From positions 62,001 through 126,000 of the forward strand of contig JAFYMG010000001.1 of the NCBI GenBank assembly GCA_017556705.1: a stretch of 64,000 nt of DNA, given 5' to 3'. Shown here in pieces: positions 41,781 through 49,037 of this stretch (positions are counted from its first letter, which is position 1; each line of letters starts with the position of its first letter). Made by a program: the position numbers and the translations under genes. Source of the DNA: Paludibacteraceae bacterium. Its GTDB lineage: Bacteria; Bacteroidota; Bacteroidia; Bacteroidales; Paludibacteraceae. The notes beneath the pieces are model-generated. The model saw nothing but the letters and a program-made list of their open reading frames with translations, was not told the DNA's origin and did no database searches.

Positions 41781-42755
41781 TCAAAGGTTGGTGGCTATTA
41801 CAAAGGAGAATAGGACACCCATGAACATAATGAACTTGATGATCATTTGTACACGATGGAGTTCAGTACGGTTATTCGCTGCCCAAAGCAAAATGATAGA
41901 GCATAGAATAGGCACAATCAAACCAAACAACACATAGCGTGTCGAGAGCGTTTTCCATTCGTGTGGGAAAGGTAAGACGGCAAACAGCATATATGCTGTC
42001 AAAGCTGCAATCACCACCAGCAGAATAGTGACAGCTATTTTGGTAGTTTTCTCTCCCCATACAATCGGCATCGTGCGACATTCCATTTCACGATCGCCCT
42101 CGATATCTTCCATATCTTTAACTATCTCACGCGCCCAAGTGAGCAAGAATGCGAATACCGCAAAACCGCCTATCCAGACATACAAATTACCAACAATAGG
42201 AGTATAAGCCAATGCATCTTGGTATTGATAGCGTAAATAGTCTGCATTGGCGATTGCCACCAACAATGGTACAATAGCAGAGGCAAAGGCTACCACCAGA
42301 TTGCCTACAAGGAACATACGTTTGTAGCTGGCAGAATAGAACCATAACAGTCCAGGGATGACAACATAAGTAAACAGGAGCGTCCAACTATGTGCCCACC
42401 AAGCTACAACGCCACCAGCAACCACTCCTAGCGCTGTAAGAGCATAGAATAGGTACATGGCTGCATCACGCGAGATGATACGAGTGACAATCAAGTCATC
42501 AGGACGATTGATGCGATCAATCTTGACGTCGAAATAATCATTGATGACATACCCACCCGCAGCAATAGATACCACACTCAAGATGAGTAGCGTCAACACC
42601 CACCAAGGCATTTGCTCAGGCAACTTCTCGATGTGCAACAAGGGCAGTGCCACCCATTTCTCCATCACAAACAACAAAGCCGCCAAAAAGGCAAGGTTAC
42701 CTACGCGAAGAAGTTGTAGATAGGGTTTGATTTTATTCGCCAATTGTTTCATCAA
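41781..42755 (-). CDS. UbiA family prenyltransferase (GGGP geranylgeranyltransferase-like)
   Basis: 324 residues with eight or nine membrane helices. The first Asp-rich motif is 'YVINDYFDVKIDRINRPDDLIV' (NDxxDxxxD, split here: NDYFDVKID), the second 'DMEDIEGDREMECRTMP' (DxxD/E). Bacteroidota members of this subgroup are often annotated as geranylgeranylglycerol-phosphate geranylgeranyltransferase, and a GGGP synthase homologue lies at 60191; menaquinone MenA is an alternative. It lies 9 bases after the GH13 gene stop. Confidence 0.85.
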   Translation of the reverse strand: MMKQLANKIKPYLQLLRVGNLAFLAALLFVMEKWVALPLLHIEKLPEQMPWWVLTLLILSVVSIAAGGYVINDYFDVKIDRINRPDDLIVTRIISRDAAMYLFYALTALGVVAGGVVAWWAHSWTLLFTYVVIPGLLWFYSASYKRMFLVGNLVVAFASAIVPLLVAIANADYLRYQYQDALAYTPIVGNLYVWIGGFAVFAFLLTWAREIVKDMEDIEGDREMECRTMPIVWGEKTTKIAVTILLVVIAALTAYMLFAVLPFPHEWKTLSTRYVLFGLIVPILCSIILLWAANNRTELHRVQMIIKFIMFMGVLFSFVIATNL

Positions 42756-42764
42756 TAATCGCTT

Positions 42765-44402
42765 TTAATTCTTAATTTTGAGAACAACGCCTTTCCACGC
42801 AGGAAGCGTCAAGCAAATAGGAGTATGAGGATTCAATAGGAACGAATATTCTGCACCTGTGAGCAAGTCTTTGGCTTTAGTTTCTGATTGCGATTCGAGT
42901 TGCAAGTGCTCAAACGCCTCTTGTGGAATACGCACTTGCATATCCACCTGACGATCATCGAAGTTGAGCACTACTAGGAGAGTTTGCTTCTTATATTTAC
43001 GGATATACGCATACTGCTCGTGCTTGTTAAATCCCTCGCCTTGCGCATAGGTCAAGTCATACATATCACCAAGTGTGATAGCCTTCTCTGAGCGAGCGAT
43101 ACGCAATAATTGGCGATAGAACGCTCGGAGCGTTTTTTGCTCCTCATCTAGGTTAGCACCATCAAACTTACCATGGTTAGCCCATGATTGCAAGGATTTC
43201 ACGCCCCAATAGTCGAAGATAGTAGTACGTCCATCCATACCCGAGAAGCCCTCGGCATCCATACCCTTCTCGCCCAACTCCTGTCCTGCATAGACCATTA
43301 CAGGGTTAGTACCTAAGGTCGCAGCCACAATCATAGCAGGCTCTGCGCACATACCGCGTCCGCAGAAGAAGCCACTGGCGATACGTTGCTCATCGTGGTT
43401 CTCGAGGAAATAGAGCATACGGTCACGAATATCATCCACCGACTGCCACTGCATCGTGATACCCTCTGCTGCCCAATTCTTGCTGGTCACACCGCGCAGG
43501 TAGTCATACATACCCACCTTGTCGTAGAGGTAATCAAAGCCAGCAGCTAAGTAGTCGCGATAGAGATGAGGATTATATACTTCTGCAATGAAGAGGATAT
43601 TCGGATATTGTTCCTTGACCTGCTCAATAGCCCATGCCCAAAACTCGCGAGGCACCATCTCCGCCATGTCGCAGCGGAAACCATCCACCTGCTTGCCAGC
43701 CCAGAAGAGCAAGATATGCAGCATCTTGTTCCATGTATCAGGAATTGGGGCAAACTGCTTTTCTCCGCCACCTTGGTAGAAAACACCGTAGTTGAGTTTG
43801 ACAGTTTCGTACCAGTCATTCACAGAAGGAGTAGCCACAAAGCAGTCATTGCCAGTAGCACGAGCAGGAAACTCCTCATAGCCCTTGATGTCGAAATATG
43901 GAGCGAACTTCTGATTAGGGATGTAATAGAAGTTGTTAAGTGGCGAGAATGCCCAATTGGGATTATCATTCGCACCCAAATCCACCACACCACGAGGTTT
44001 AGCCGTAGAGTGATACTCGCGTGAGACGTGATTAGGAACAAAGTCAATAATCACGCCCATATCTGCCTTGTGAGTGCGCTCTACAAGGTCGGTAAACTCC
44101 TTCATGCGGCGACGCTTGTCCTCGCACAAGTCAGGATGTACATCGTAATAATCCGTTATGGCATAAGGACTTCCAGCCAAACCTTTAACAATGCTTGGCG
44201 TATTGTATTGTGCGGTGGCATGGCGTATGATACCTGTGTACCAAACGTGTGTAGCACCTAAGTCATGTATTGCGTGCAACGCCTTTGGCGTGATCGCATT
44301 CAGCGTACCACAGCCATTCTCTTGTATGCTACCTCCATGACGACGCGTCTCGTTGTAGTTGGTAAACAATCGAGGAAGCAATTGATAAATAATTGGTTTC
44401 AA
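42765..44402 (-). CDS. GH13 alpha-amylase family enzyme
   Basis: 545 residues if started at TTG 44402 ('LKPIIYQLLPRLF' begins there); the frame opens earlier at TTG 44447, but those codons come from a mini-hairpin phrase. GH13 regions: 'VIIDFVPNHVSR' (I), 'GFRCDMAEM' (II, nucleophile Asp), 'ILFIAEVYNP' (III, acid Glu) and 'FLENHDEQRI' (IV). No signal peptide is seen, so a cytoplasmic alpha-glucan enzyme is likely. A C-terminal beta domain ends it. It follows ackA closely. Confidence 0.9.
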   Translation of the reverse strand: MKPIIYQLLPRLFTNYNETRRHGGSIQENGCGTLNAITPKALHAIHDLGATHVWYTGIIRHATAQYNTPSIVKGLAGSPYAITDYYDVHPDLCEDKRRRMKEFTDLVERTHKADMGVIIDFVPNHVSREYHSTAKPRGVVDLGANDNPNWAFSPLNNFYYIPNQKFAPYFDIKGYEEFPARATGNDCFVATPSVNDWYETVKLNYGVFYQGGGEKQFAPIPDTWNKMLHILLFWAGKQVDGFRCDMAEMVPREFWAWAIEQVKEQYPNILFIAEVYNPHLYRDYLAAGFDYLYDKVGMYDYLRGVTSKNWAAEGITMQWQSVDDIRDRMLYFLENHDEQRIASGFFCGRGMCAEPAMIVAATLGTNPVMVYAGQELGEKGMDAEGFSGMDGRTTIFDYWGVKSLQSWANHGKFDGANLDEEQKTLRAFYRQLLRIARSEKAITLGDMYDLTYAQGEGFNKHEQYAYIRKYKKQTLLVVLNFDDRQVDMQVRIPQEAFEHLQLESQSETKAKDLLTGAEYSFLLNPHTPICLTLPAWKGVVLKIKN

Positions 44403-44474
44403 GGTTCTTTTGGTTTTTTGATGACCACTCCGCTGTCTAATGTCCAACAGCGAAGCGGTCTAATATCTAAATTC
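44403..44474 (-). repeat. Phrase repeats with mini-hairpin between ackA and the GH13 gene
   Basis: On the minus strand ATTAGAC occurs twice, with CGCTTCGCTG/CAGCGGAG palindromic parts between. This is of the same general make as the other arrays. Confidence 0.5.
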
Positions 44475-45665
44475 TTAAATAAGCGCTTGGGTATCAGATG
44501 CAATCATCCATTCCTCGTCGGTAGGGATAACACAAACAGTCACCTTGCTGTCCGCGGTTGAGAGAATTGCCTCTTCGCCACGTACTGCATTCTTATTCTC
44601 GTCAAAATCTATGCCAAGATAGGTCAAGCCCTTGATAATCTCACCACGGATATACGTGTCGTTCTCGCCAATACCGCCTGTGAATACCAATACATCTACG
44701 CCATTCATCGCAGCCGCGTAAGCACCGATATACTTTCTTACACGGTAGATAAACATACGACGTGCAAGGTCAGCACGTTGGTTACCCTCTTTGACTGCGT
44801 TATCAATATCACGAGCATCGCTAGAAACACCACTGACACCCATCAAACCAGACTTCTTGTTCATCAAGTTGGAGAACTCAGATGTAGAGAGGTTTTCTTT
44901 TTCCATGATATAAGTAGCAGCACCGAGGTCCATGTCACCAGCACGCGTACCCATCATCAAGCCTTCAAGTGGAGTCAATCCCATAGATGTATCTACCGAT
45001 TCACCATTCAGTACTGCAGTACAACTACCACCATTACCGATATGTGCAGTGATTACCTTGGTTTGTTTAGGATCAACGCCTAAGTACTCGCATACACGTG
45101 CGGACACATAGCGATGTGAAGTGCCGTGGAAGCCATAGCGGCGGATAGCATACTTCTCATATAGTTCGTATGGGATGGCATACATGTATGCCTCATCTGG
45201 CATAGTTTGGTGGAAAGCCGTATCAAAGACTGCCACTTGTGGTACACCAGGAAGAGCTGCCTCAATAGCTTCAATACCTTTGAGGTTAGCTGGATTGTGC
45301 AATGGAGCCAACTCCACGCACTTTACAATCATCTCCTTTACCTCTAGAGTAATCAGTACAGATTTATTAAATCTCTCGCCACCATGTACCACGCGGTGAC
45401 CGACTGCTTGAATCTCGGACAGAGAAGCAATACAGCCTATCTTCTCATCTACCAAACTATTCAAAATCAATTGAATACCTACAGTATGCTCTGGCATAGG
45501 CTGTTCGATTTTCACTTTCTCACCAGAAGCCAATTTGATTTGCAAGAACGCATCTGGCAAACCGATCTTCTCTACTCCACCCGACACCATCACAGCGCGG
45601 GTATCCATATCAAAAAGTTTGTACTTGATACTGCTACTTCCACAGTTTAATACTAAAATCTTCAT
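44475..45665 (-). CDS. ackA: Acetate kinase
   Basis: 396 residues. It transfers phosphate from acetyl phosphate to ADP, giving ATP and acetate. 'MKILVLNCGSSSIKYKLFDM' is the N-terminal phosphate-binding signature, 'YAIRRYGFHGTSHRYVS' and 'ITAHIGNGGSCTAV' are the other acetokinase signatures. It lies 24 bases downstream of pta in the usual order. Confidence 0.97.
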   Translation of the reverse strand: MKILVLNCGSSSIKYKLFDMDTRAVMVSGGVEKIGLPDAFLQIKLASGEKVKIEQPMPEHTVGIQLILNSLVDEKIGCIASLSEIQAVGHRVVHGGERFNKSVLITLEVKEMIVKCVELAPLHNPANLKGIEAIEAALPGVPQVAVFDTAFHQTMPDEAYMYAIPYELYEKYAIRRYGFHGTSHRYVSARVCEYLGVDPKQTKVITAHIGNGGSCTAVLNGESVDTSMGLTPLEGLMMGTRAGDMDLGAATYIMEKENLSTSEFSNLMNKKSGLMGVSGVSSDARDIDNAVKEGNQRADLARRMFIYRVRKYIGAYAAAMNGVDVLVFTGGIGENDTYIRGEIIKGLTYLGIDFDENKNAVRGEEAILSTADSKVTVCVIPTDEEWMIASDTQALI

Positions 45666-45689
45666 ATTTATGTAATGTGTTTTTATGGT

Positions 45690-46712
45690 TTACTTTTGTT
45701 TTGCTCCAATTGCTTGATTGGCGGTGATGATCACCATTTGTACAATGTCTTGCACCTTACAGCCACGACTCAAGTCATTCACTGGTGCAGCGATACCTTG
45801 CAAGATTGGTCCTACCGCATCTGCGCCAGAGAAGCGCTCCACCAACTTATAGCCGATGTTTCCTGCTTGCAGGTCTGGGAATACGAGCACATTGGCCTTG
45901 CCTGCTACCGCAGAACCTGGTGCCTTTTGCGCACCCACACTCTCCACAAGTGCCGCATCCAATTGCAATTCGCCGTCTAATGCCAATTCTGGCGCCATCT
46001 CATGCGCGATACGAGTTGCTTCGGTCACCTTATCCACGAGTTCGTGCTTTGCACTACCCTTGCTAGAGAAACTGAGCATTGCCACGCGTGGCTCAATACC
46101 GCCGAGTGCTTTGGCAGTTTCCGCGGTAGTCACAGCAATCTCTGCCAACTCTTGTGCATTTGGACATGGATTGACCGCACAATCTGCGAATACAAGAAAT
46201 CCACCCTCACCCAAATGCTTCGCAGGAGTAAACATCAAGAACGCACCCGATACGATGTGTACGCCTGGGCGGGTTTTGAGGATTTGGAATGCTGGACGAA
46301 TGGTGTCAGCAGTTGTACCGCGAGCACCTGCCAACTCGCCATCAGCATCACCATTTTTAATCATCAAGCAACCTAAGTACAATGGGTCTTTTACCTTCTC
46401 AGTTGCTTGTTCCAATGTCATGCCTTTAGCCTTACGGAGTTCAAAGAGAAGGTTTGCATACTCTGGCATCTTAGGATCGGTTAATGGATCAACAATAGTC
46501 AGATCACTTGCCTCACTCAAGACATGCTCATAACCCTTCTCTTCTGCCATCTGTTTGATTACAGCAGGATTGCCAATTAAAATCAACTCTGCTATTTTAT
46601 CCTTTAAGATAAGATTCGCAGCCTCCAATGTACGAGGTTCATCACCTTCTGGCAACACAATGCGCTGAGGATTAGCTTGCGCACGTTGCAACATTTGTTG
46701 TAATATTTCCAT
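45690..46712 (-). CDS. pta: Phosphate acetyltransferase
   Basis: 340 residues, the short form without the N-terminal DRTGG/P-loop domains. It converts acetyl-CoA and phosphate to acetyl phosphate. 'RIVLPEGDEPRTLEAA', 'GCLMIKNGDADGELAG' and 'ANVLVFPDLQAGNIGYKLVERF' are the Pta marks. The promoter is at 46752. With ackA it forms the acetate fermentation operon, which probably also carries GH13, ubiA and maf. Confidence 0.97.
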   Translation of the reverse strand: MEILQQMLQRAQANPQRIVLPEGDEPRTLEAANLILKDKIAELILIGNPAVIKQMAEEKGYEHVLSEASDLTIVDPLTDPKMPEYANLLFELRKAKGMTLEQATEKVKDPLYLGCLMIKNGDADGELAGARGTTADTIRPAFQILKTRPGVHIVSGAFLMFTPAKHLGEGGFLVFADCAVNPCPNAQELAEIAVTTAETAKALGGIEPRVAMLSFSSKGSAKHELVDKVTEATRIAHEMAPELALDGELQLDAALVESVGAQKAPGSAVAGKANVLVFPDLQAGNIGYKLVERFSGADAVGPILQGIAAPVNDLSRGCKVQDIVQMVIITANQAIGAKQK

Positions 46713-46751
46713 ATCTTTGTTTGATTTTTATTCTGTTCTTCAAATAACGCG

Positions 46752-46759
46752 CAAAGATA
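46752..46759 (-). promoter_or_regulatory. -7 box of the pta operon promoter
   Basis: TATCTTTG on the minus strand after an A-tract, about 40 bases before the pta ATG. Confidence 0.75.
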
Positions 46760-46842
46760 GCATTTTTTTTGCATATTTGCAACCAAAAGCAGTTTTTTTC
46801 TCTTTTTTCTTTGTTTTTCTTTGTTGTTTCAAAAAAAAGCAG

Positions 46843-46850
46843 TACCTTTG
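46843..46850 (+). promoter_or_regulatory. -7 box of the tRNA promoter
   Basis: TACCTTTG after an A-tract and GCAG, 49 bases before the tRNA. Confidence 0.75.
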
Positions 46851-46898
46851 CACCCGCAAAATCGTTGAAAATCGTTTTGCGGGTAGCGATAAAGTCGC

Positions 46899-46973
46899 GG
46901 TCCTGTAGCTCAGTTGGTTAGTAGCACCTGACTCATAATCAGGGGGTCCTTGGTTCAAGCCCAAGCAGGACCA
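46899..46973 (+). tRNA. tRNA with anticodon CAT (elongator Met, or Ile2)
   Basis: Acceptor stem GGTCCTG / CAGGACC with discriminator A; anticodon arm CCTGA-CTCATAA-TCAGG; T arm with GGTTCAAGCC. CCA is not encoded. The D arm reads GCTC AGTTGGTTAG TAGC, so the last D-stem pair is C-T and the D loop is one base longer than usual. CAT could be elongator Met or lysidine-modified Ile2; Met is preferred but not proven. Confidence 0.9.
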
Positions 46974-46981
46974 CAAACAAA

Positions 46982-47017
46982 AAATCATCCAAGCCTTTGG
47001 ATGATTTTTTCTTTTTA
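46982..47017. terminator. Bidirectional rho-independent terminator
   Basis: An 11-bp perfect stem AAATCATCCAA / TTGGATGATTT with loop GCCT. T-runs follow on both strands, so it ends the tRNA transcript (+) and any minus-strand transcript from the right. Before the element at 47020-53076 inserted, the minus-strand transcript would have been the tmRNA. Confidence 0.88.
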
Positions 47018-47019
47018 TC

Positions 47020-47027
47020 AGTGGAGA
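47020..47027 (+). other. Left attachment site core (attL)
   Basis: AGTGGAGA, identical to 53069-53076. On the minus strand it reads TCTCCACT, the last bases of the tmRNA plus discriminator. Confidence 0.65.
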
Positions 47028-47110
47028 CTATTATCAAATTCTCGAACTCCTTTATACAAGACTTATTACAAGTCTATGAGTTCGCAGAAAAGAATAGTGC
47101 TCGTTTATAA
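47028..47110 (+). other. Detached 3' end of the large serine recombinase gene
   Basis: Read in the phase of the recombinase gene after joining the octamer copies, this stretch gives 27 codons ('TIIKFSNSFIQDLLQVYEF' and seven more) and a TAA at 47108-47110. It has no start of its own. It would be the recombinase C-terminus in the circular form. Chance is possible, since an open stretch of 27 codons is not rare in AT-rich DNA, but the helix-like composition and the match with the predicted attachment site favour it. Confidence 0.6.
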
Positions 47111-47118
47111 TTGCGGTA

Positions 47119-47126
47119 CAAAGGTA
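47119..47126 (-). promoter_or_regulatory. Minus-strand -7 box at the left end of the element
   Basis: TACCTTTG on the minus strand after AAAAGCAG. The transcript would run towards the attachment site and stop at 46982-47017 in the integrated state. In the circular form it would run antisense into the recombinase gene. Confidence 0.55.
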
Positions 47127-47165
47127 CTGCTTTTCTGTTAAATATACAAATTTTCTGTACTTTTT

Positions 47166-47197
47166 CTTGCATATTTTGAAATATTATTGTACCTTTG
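47166..47197 (+). promoter_or_regulatory. Promoter for the structured RNA
   Basis: A -33 CTTG-like box (47166-47169), a 20-base spacer, and -7 TACCTTTG (47190-47197). Confidence 0.75.
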
Positions 47198-47204
47198 CAG
47201 AGCA

Positions 47205-47432
47205 ATTCCAAAGTATTGGTTTGCAGACATAATTATTAACAGCATTAGCTATTATTTCGCGTTCAAAGAAAAAAGCCTAGGAAACTATTTTCTCTGAAAG
47301 GAATAGTATTGCGTTATGGGATTTCTATGCCCTATCACCACTCGTTTGCATGTTAGGTGTGAACTGATGAGTGGTGGCAGGTTTCTTCCTAGGCTTCCTG
47401 TGAACGCGAAAAGGTTCGCACCTTTTTATTAT
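47205..47432 (+). ncRNA. Unidentified structured RNA, or single-strand origin
   Basis: A nested structure is closed by perfect stems: TTCGCGTTCA (47256-47265) with TGAACGCGAA (47401-47410), then AAGCCTAGGAA (47273-47283) with TTCCTAGGCTT (47386-47396). Inside lie ACTATT/AATAGT (47284-47307) and a terminal arm CACCACTC/GAGTGGTG (47336-47343 / 47369-47376) extended by GTTTGCA/TGTGAAC. A terminator-like hairpin AAAGGT-TCGC-ACCTTT follows at about 47411-47428. A promoter lies upstream and no convincing frame crosses it. The form recalls 6S RNA only loosely, as the bubble is lopsided. Because the element has a rolling-circle Rep, it may instead be a complementary-strand origin. Confidence 0.6.
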
Positions 47433-47472
47433 TCTTTTAAGATTGATAGCATTGCACATAAGTCTATCAATC

Positions 47473-48474
47473 ATGAATTTATCGTATTCCGTAGTTATCC
47501 GAACATTGGGAAACACAGGTGCAAAGTATCAAGCACTATTGCAATCTATTGAGTCACAAACTATTCAGCCTGAAGAAATTATTGTTGCTATTCCTCATGG
47601 TTATGAATTAGATTACCAATTAGGAATAGAACGTATTGTCCATTGCGAGAAAGGAATGGTAATGCAACGTGCGATAGGTATCGCTGAAGCCAAATCGGAA
47701 TATATCCTAATTTGCGATGACGATATTCAGTTTGCTCCTAACATGGTAGAGGAGTTGTATAAATATCTCTTACGAAACAACTTGAATTGTTGTTTACCAA
47801 TGGAAGGGAAAGATGATAAATGGAATACCGATCATTTGGATTTGAAATATCCATTAACAACACGTCTAAGAGGTAGGTTTACAGGACAAATGCTTACAGG
47901 TTATGGTAAGTCAAAGTATTTAGATGTACTGACATATACAGCAGGACATAAAGTTTATGTCAATAGTAATAAGTTAGATGAATGTTATTTATGTACAACA
48001 GCATGTTTTCAATGCTTTTTTATAAATACAGAATTAGCGAAGGCTGCACATTATGAGGAGGAAAAATGGTTACAAGAAGGTTCTTTGACTTCTTATGCTG
48101 CGTATGATGAACCTGTTTTCTTTAGCAAACTAAAATTATTAGGATTACGCATGGCATATGCATTAAGAGTCCGTTATCAACATCTTGACGCAGGAGTAGG
48201 ACGTAAAGCTGTTGACAAAATTGAGGCAAAGAAAATAAGGTATTTCTCTATTTCACGTAATCGTACAATCTATTGGTACAAATATATTTATTCTACAGCT
48301 CCAACATTTGGAAAGAAATGTTTGGCATTAATAGGGGGCATTTATGGATTGACAAATTATGCTTTGCTCACAATTATAATTAATGTTTTAAGACCAAAGT
48401 ATATTCATTCTCTAACAGCATTATTCAAAGGTTATAAAGAGGCTTTGGAGTATATACGCTCTATAAAGAAATAG
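47473..48474 (+). CDS. Family 2 (GT-A) glycosyltransferase carried by the element
   Basis: 333 residues from ATG 47473. The N-terminal GT-A domain reads 'SYSVVIRTLGNTGAKYQALL', 'QTIQPEEIIVAI' and the metal-binding 'YILICDDDIQFAPNM' (near residue 80). A C-terminal hydrophobic segment ('LIGGIYGLTNYALLTIIINVL') suggests membrane attachment. Cysteines are frequent in the middle. Codon use is AT-rich, like the rest of the element and unlike host genes. It could alter a surface glycan, as in phage-encoded glycosyltransferases; that is inference. It sits directly after the structured RNA and is closed by a terminator. Confidence 0.8.
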   Translation: MNLSYSVVIRTLGNTGAKYQALLQSIESQTIQPEEIIVAIPHGYELDYQLGIERIVHCEKGMVMQRAIGIAEAKSEYILICDDDIQFAPNMVEELYKYLLRNNLNCCLPMEGKDDKWNTDHLDLKYPLTTRLRGRFTGQMLTGYGKSKYLDVLTYTAGHKVYVNSNKLDECYLCTTACFQCFFINTELAKAAHYEEEKWLQEGSLTSYAAYDEPVFFSKLKLLGLRMAYALRVRYQHLDAGVGRKAVDKIEAKKIRYFSISRNRTIYWYKYIYSTAPTFGKKCLALIGGIYGLTNYALLTIIINVLRPKYIHSLTALFKGYKEALEYIRSIKK

Positions 48475-48495
48475 TAACACTCCATTTTCAATTTA

Positions 48496-48526
48496 GGAAT
48501 CCACTTATTTAGGTGATTCCTTTTAT
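48496..48526 (+). terminator. Terminator of the glycosyltransferase gene
   Basis: GGAATCCAC / GTGATTCC stem with a one-base bulge, followed by TTTTATTT. Confidence 0.75.
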
Positions 48527-48529
48527 TTC

Positions 48530-48788
48530 TGCACCTCGTTTAATAGGGTATATGAACGGAAATTAAGCAGTCCCTATCCTCCCTTATTGGGCAGTAGTAT
48601 TGACTTTTCTCTATGTCACGTCCCCAATGAATTGCCCCATAAGGTAGGTGTAATAACCCATAGGGTTGTCCTAAACATCAAGGGCAACCTTATTTTTTGT
48701 TACATTTTTTTCTACTATTCTTTACTTTTTTACTACCCTTGCTATATTTATTATAGGAGCAAGCATAATAAACGCTTGAGATATAACA
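48530..48788. other. Gene-free region before the rep operon, possible replication origin
   Basis: No gene was recognised. It holds several short C- and G-rich blocks in an AT-rich setting (for example TCCCTATCCTCCC, GTCCCCAATGAATTGCCCC) and an 8-bp hairpin GGTTGTCC/GGGCAACC followed by a T-run (48664-48698). The position just upstream of rep is where a double-strand origin would be expected. Confidence 0.45.
48664..48698 (+). terminator. Hairpin with T-run upstream of the rep operon
   Basis: Stem GGTTGTCC / GGGCAACC (one G-T pair), loop of about 10 bases, then TTATTTTTT. Confidence 0.65.
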
Positions 48789-48968
48789 ATGAAAAGACAA
48801 TTTAGACAATTAGACCAAGAAACGAAAGAGAAAATAAGCCGCAGCAGTAAGGGTAAGATAAAGTCGGACTTGCACAAACAACACATCAGCCAATCCATGC
48901 GTAAGTATTGGTCACAGATACCAAACAAACCTACCGACATTAGCATGGATGAATTTCTTGGTAAGTAA
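48789..48968 (+). CDS. Small basic NUMOD3-like protein (59 residues)
   Basis: An ATG at 48789 opens 59 codons to TAA 48966-48968. 'ETKEKISRSSKGKIKSDLHK' followed by 'QHISQSMRKYWSQ' resembles two NUMOD3-type DNA-binding repeats found in homing nucleases and in small proteins of mobile elements. The charge is strongly positive. It lies 69 bases before rep and probably shares its transcript. A role in DNA binding at the origin or in regulation is a guess. Confidence 0.55.
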   Translation: MKRQFRQLDQETKEKISRSSKGKIKSDLHKQHISQSMRKYWSQIPNKPTDISMDEFLGK

Positions 48969-49037
48969 ACCACTTAACAAGGTTAAGTTTTCGGTTTTTT
49001 AAGGAGATTAAAACAGGAAAATAAGGAGAGAGAAATA

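Noticed and set aside
43566-44024. Long plus-strand frame opposite the GH13 gene
   Set aside because: An antisense shadow of a clear GH13 gene; the same holds for the long plus-strand frames opposite typA, tig, pta, the glycogen genes and the guanylyltransferase.
47021-47080. A degenerate tRNA on the minus strand (GTTCGA near the 3' end, TCTCCA acceptor)
   Set aside because: No proper anticodon or T stem can be formed. The stretch is better explained as the end of the recombinase gene beyond the attachment site.
47205-47432. Retron-type msr-msd RNA
   Set aside because: No reverse transcriptase gene is nearby; the following gene is a family 2 glycosyltransferase.
47316-47552. A 78-codon frame across the structured region
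   Set aside because: It overlaps perfect stems and the glycosyltransferase start and has no protein-like features.
48587-48805. A 72-codon frame before the NUMOD3-like gene
   Set aside because: Its composition is random-like (runs of Phe/Tyr), and it crosses a terminator hairpin and the next gene.
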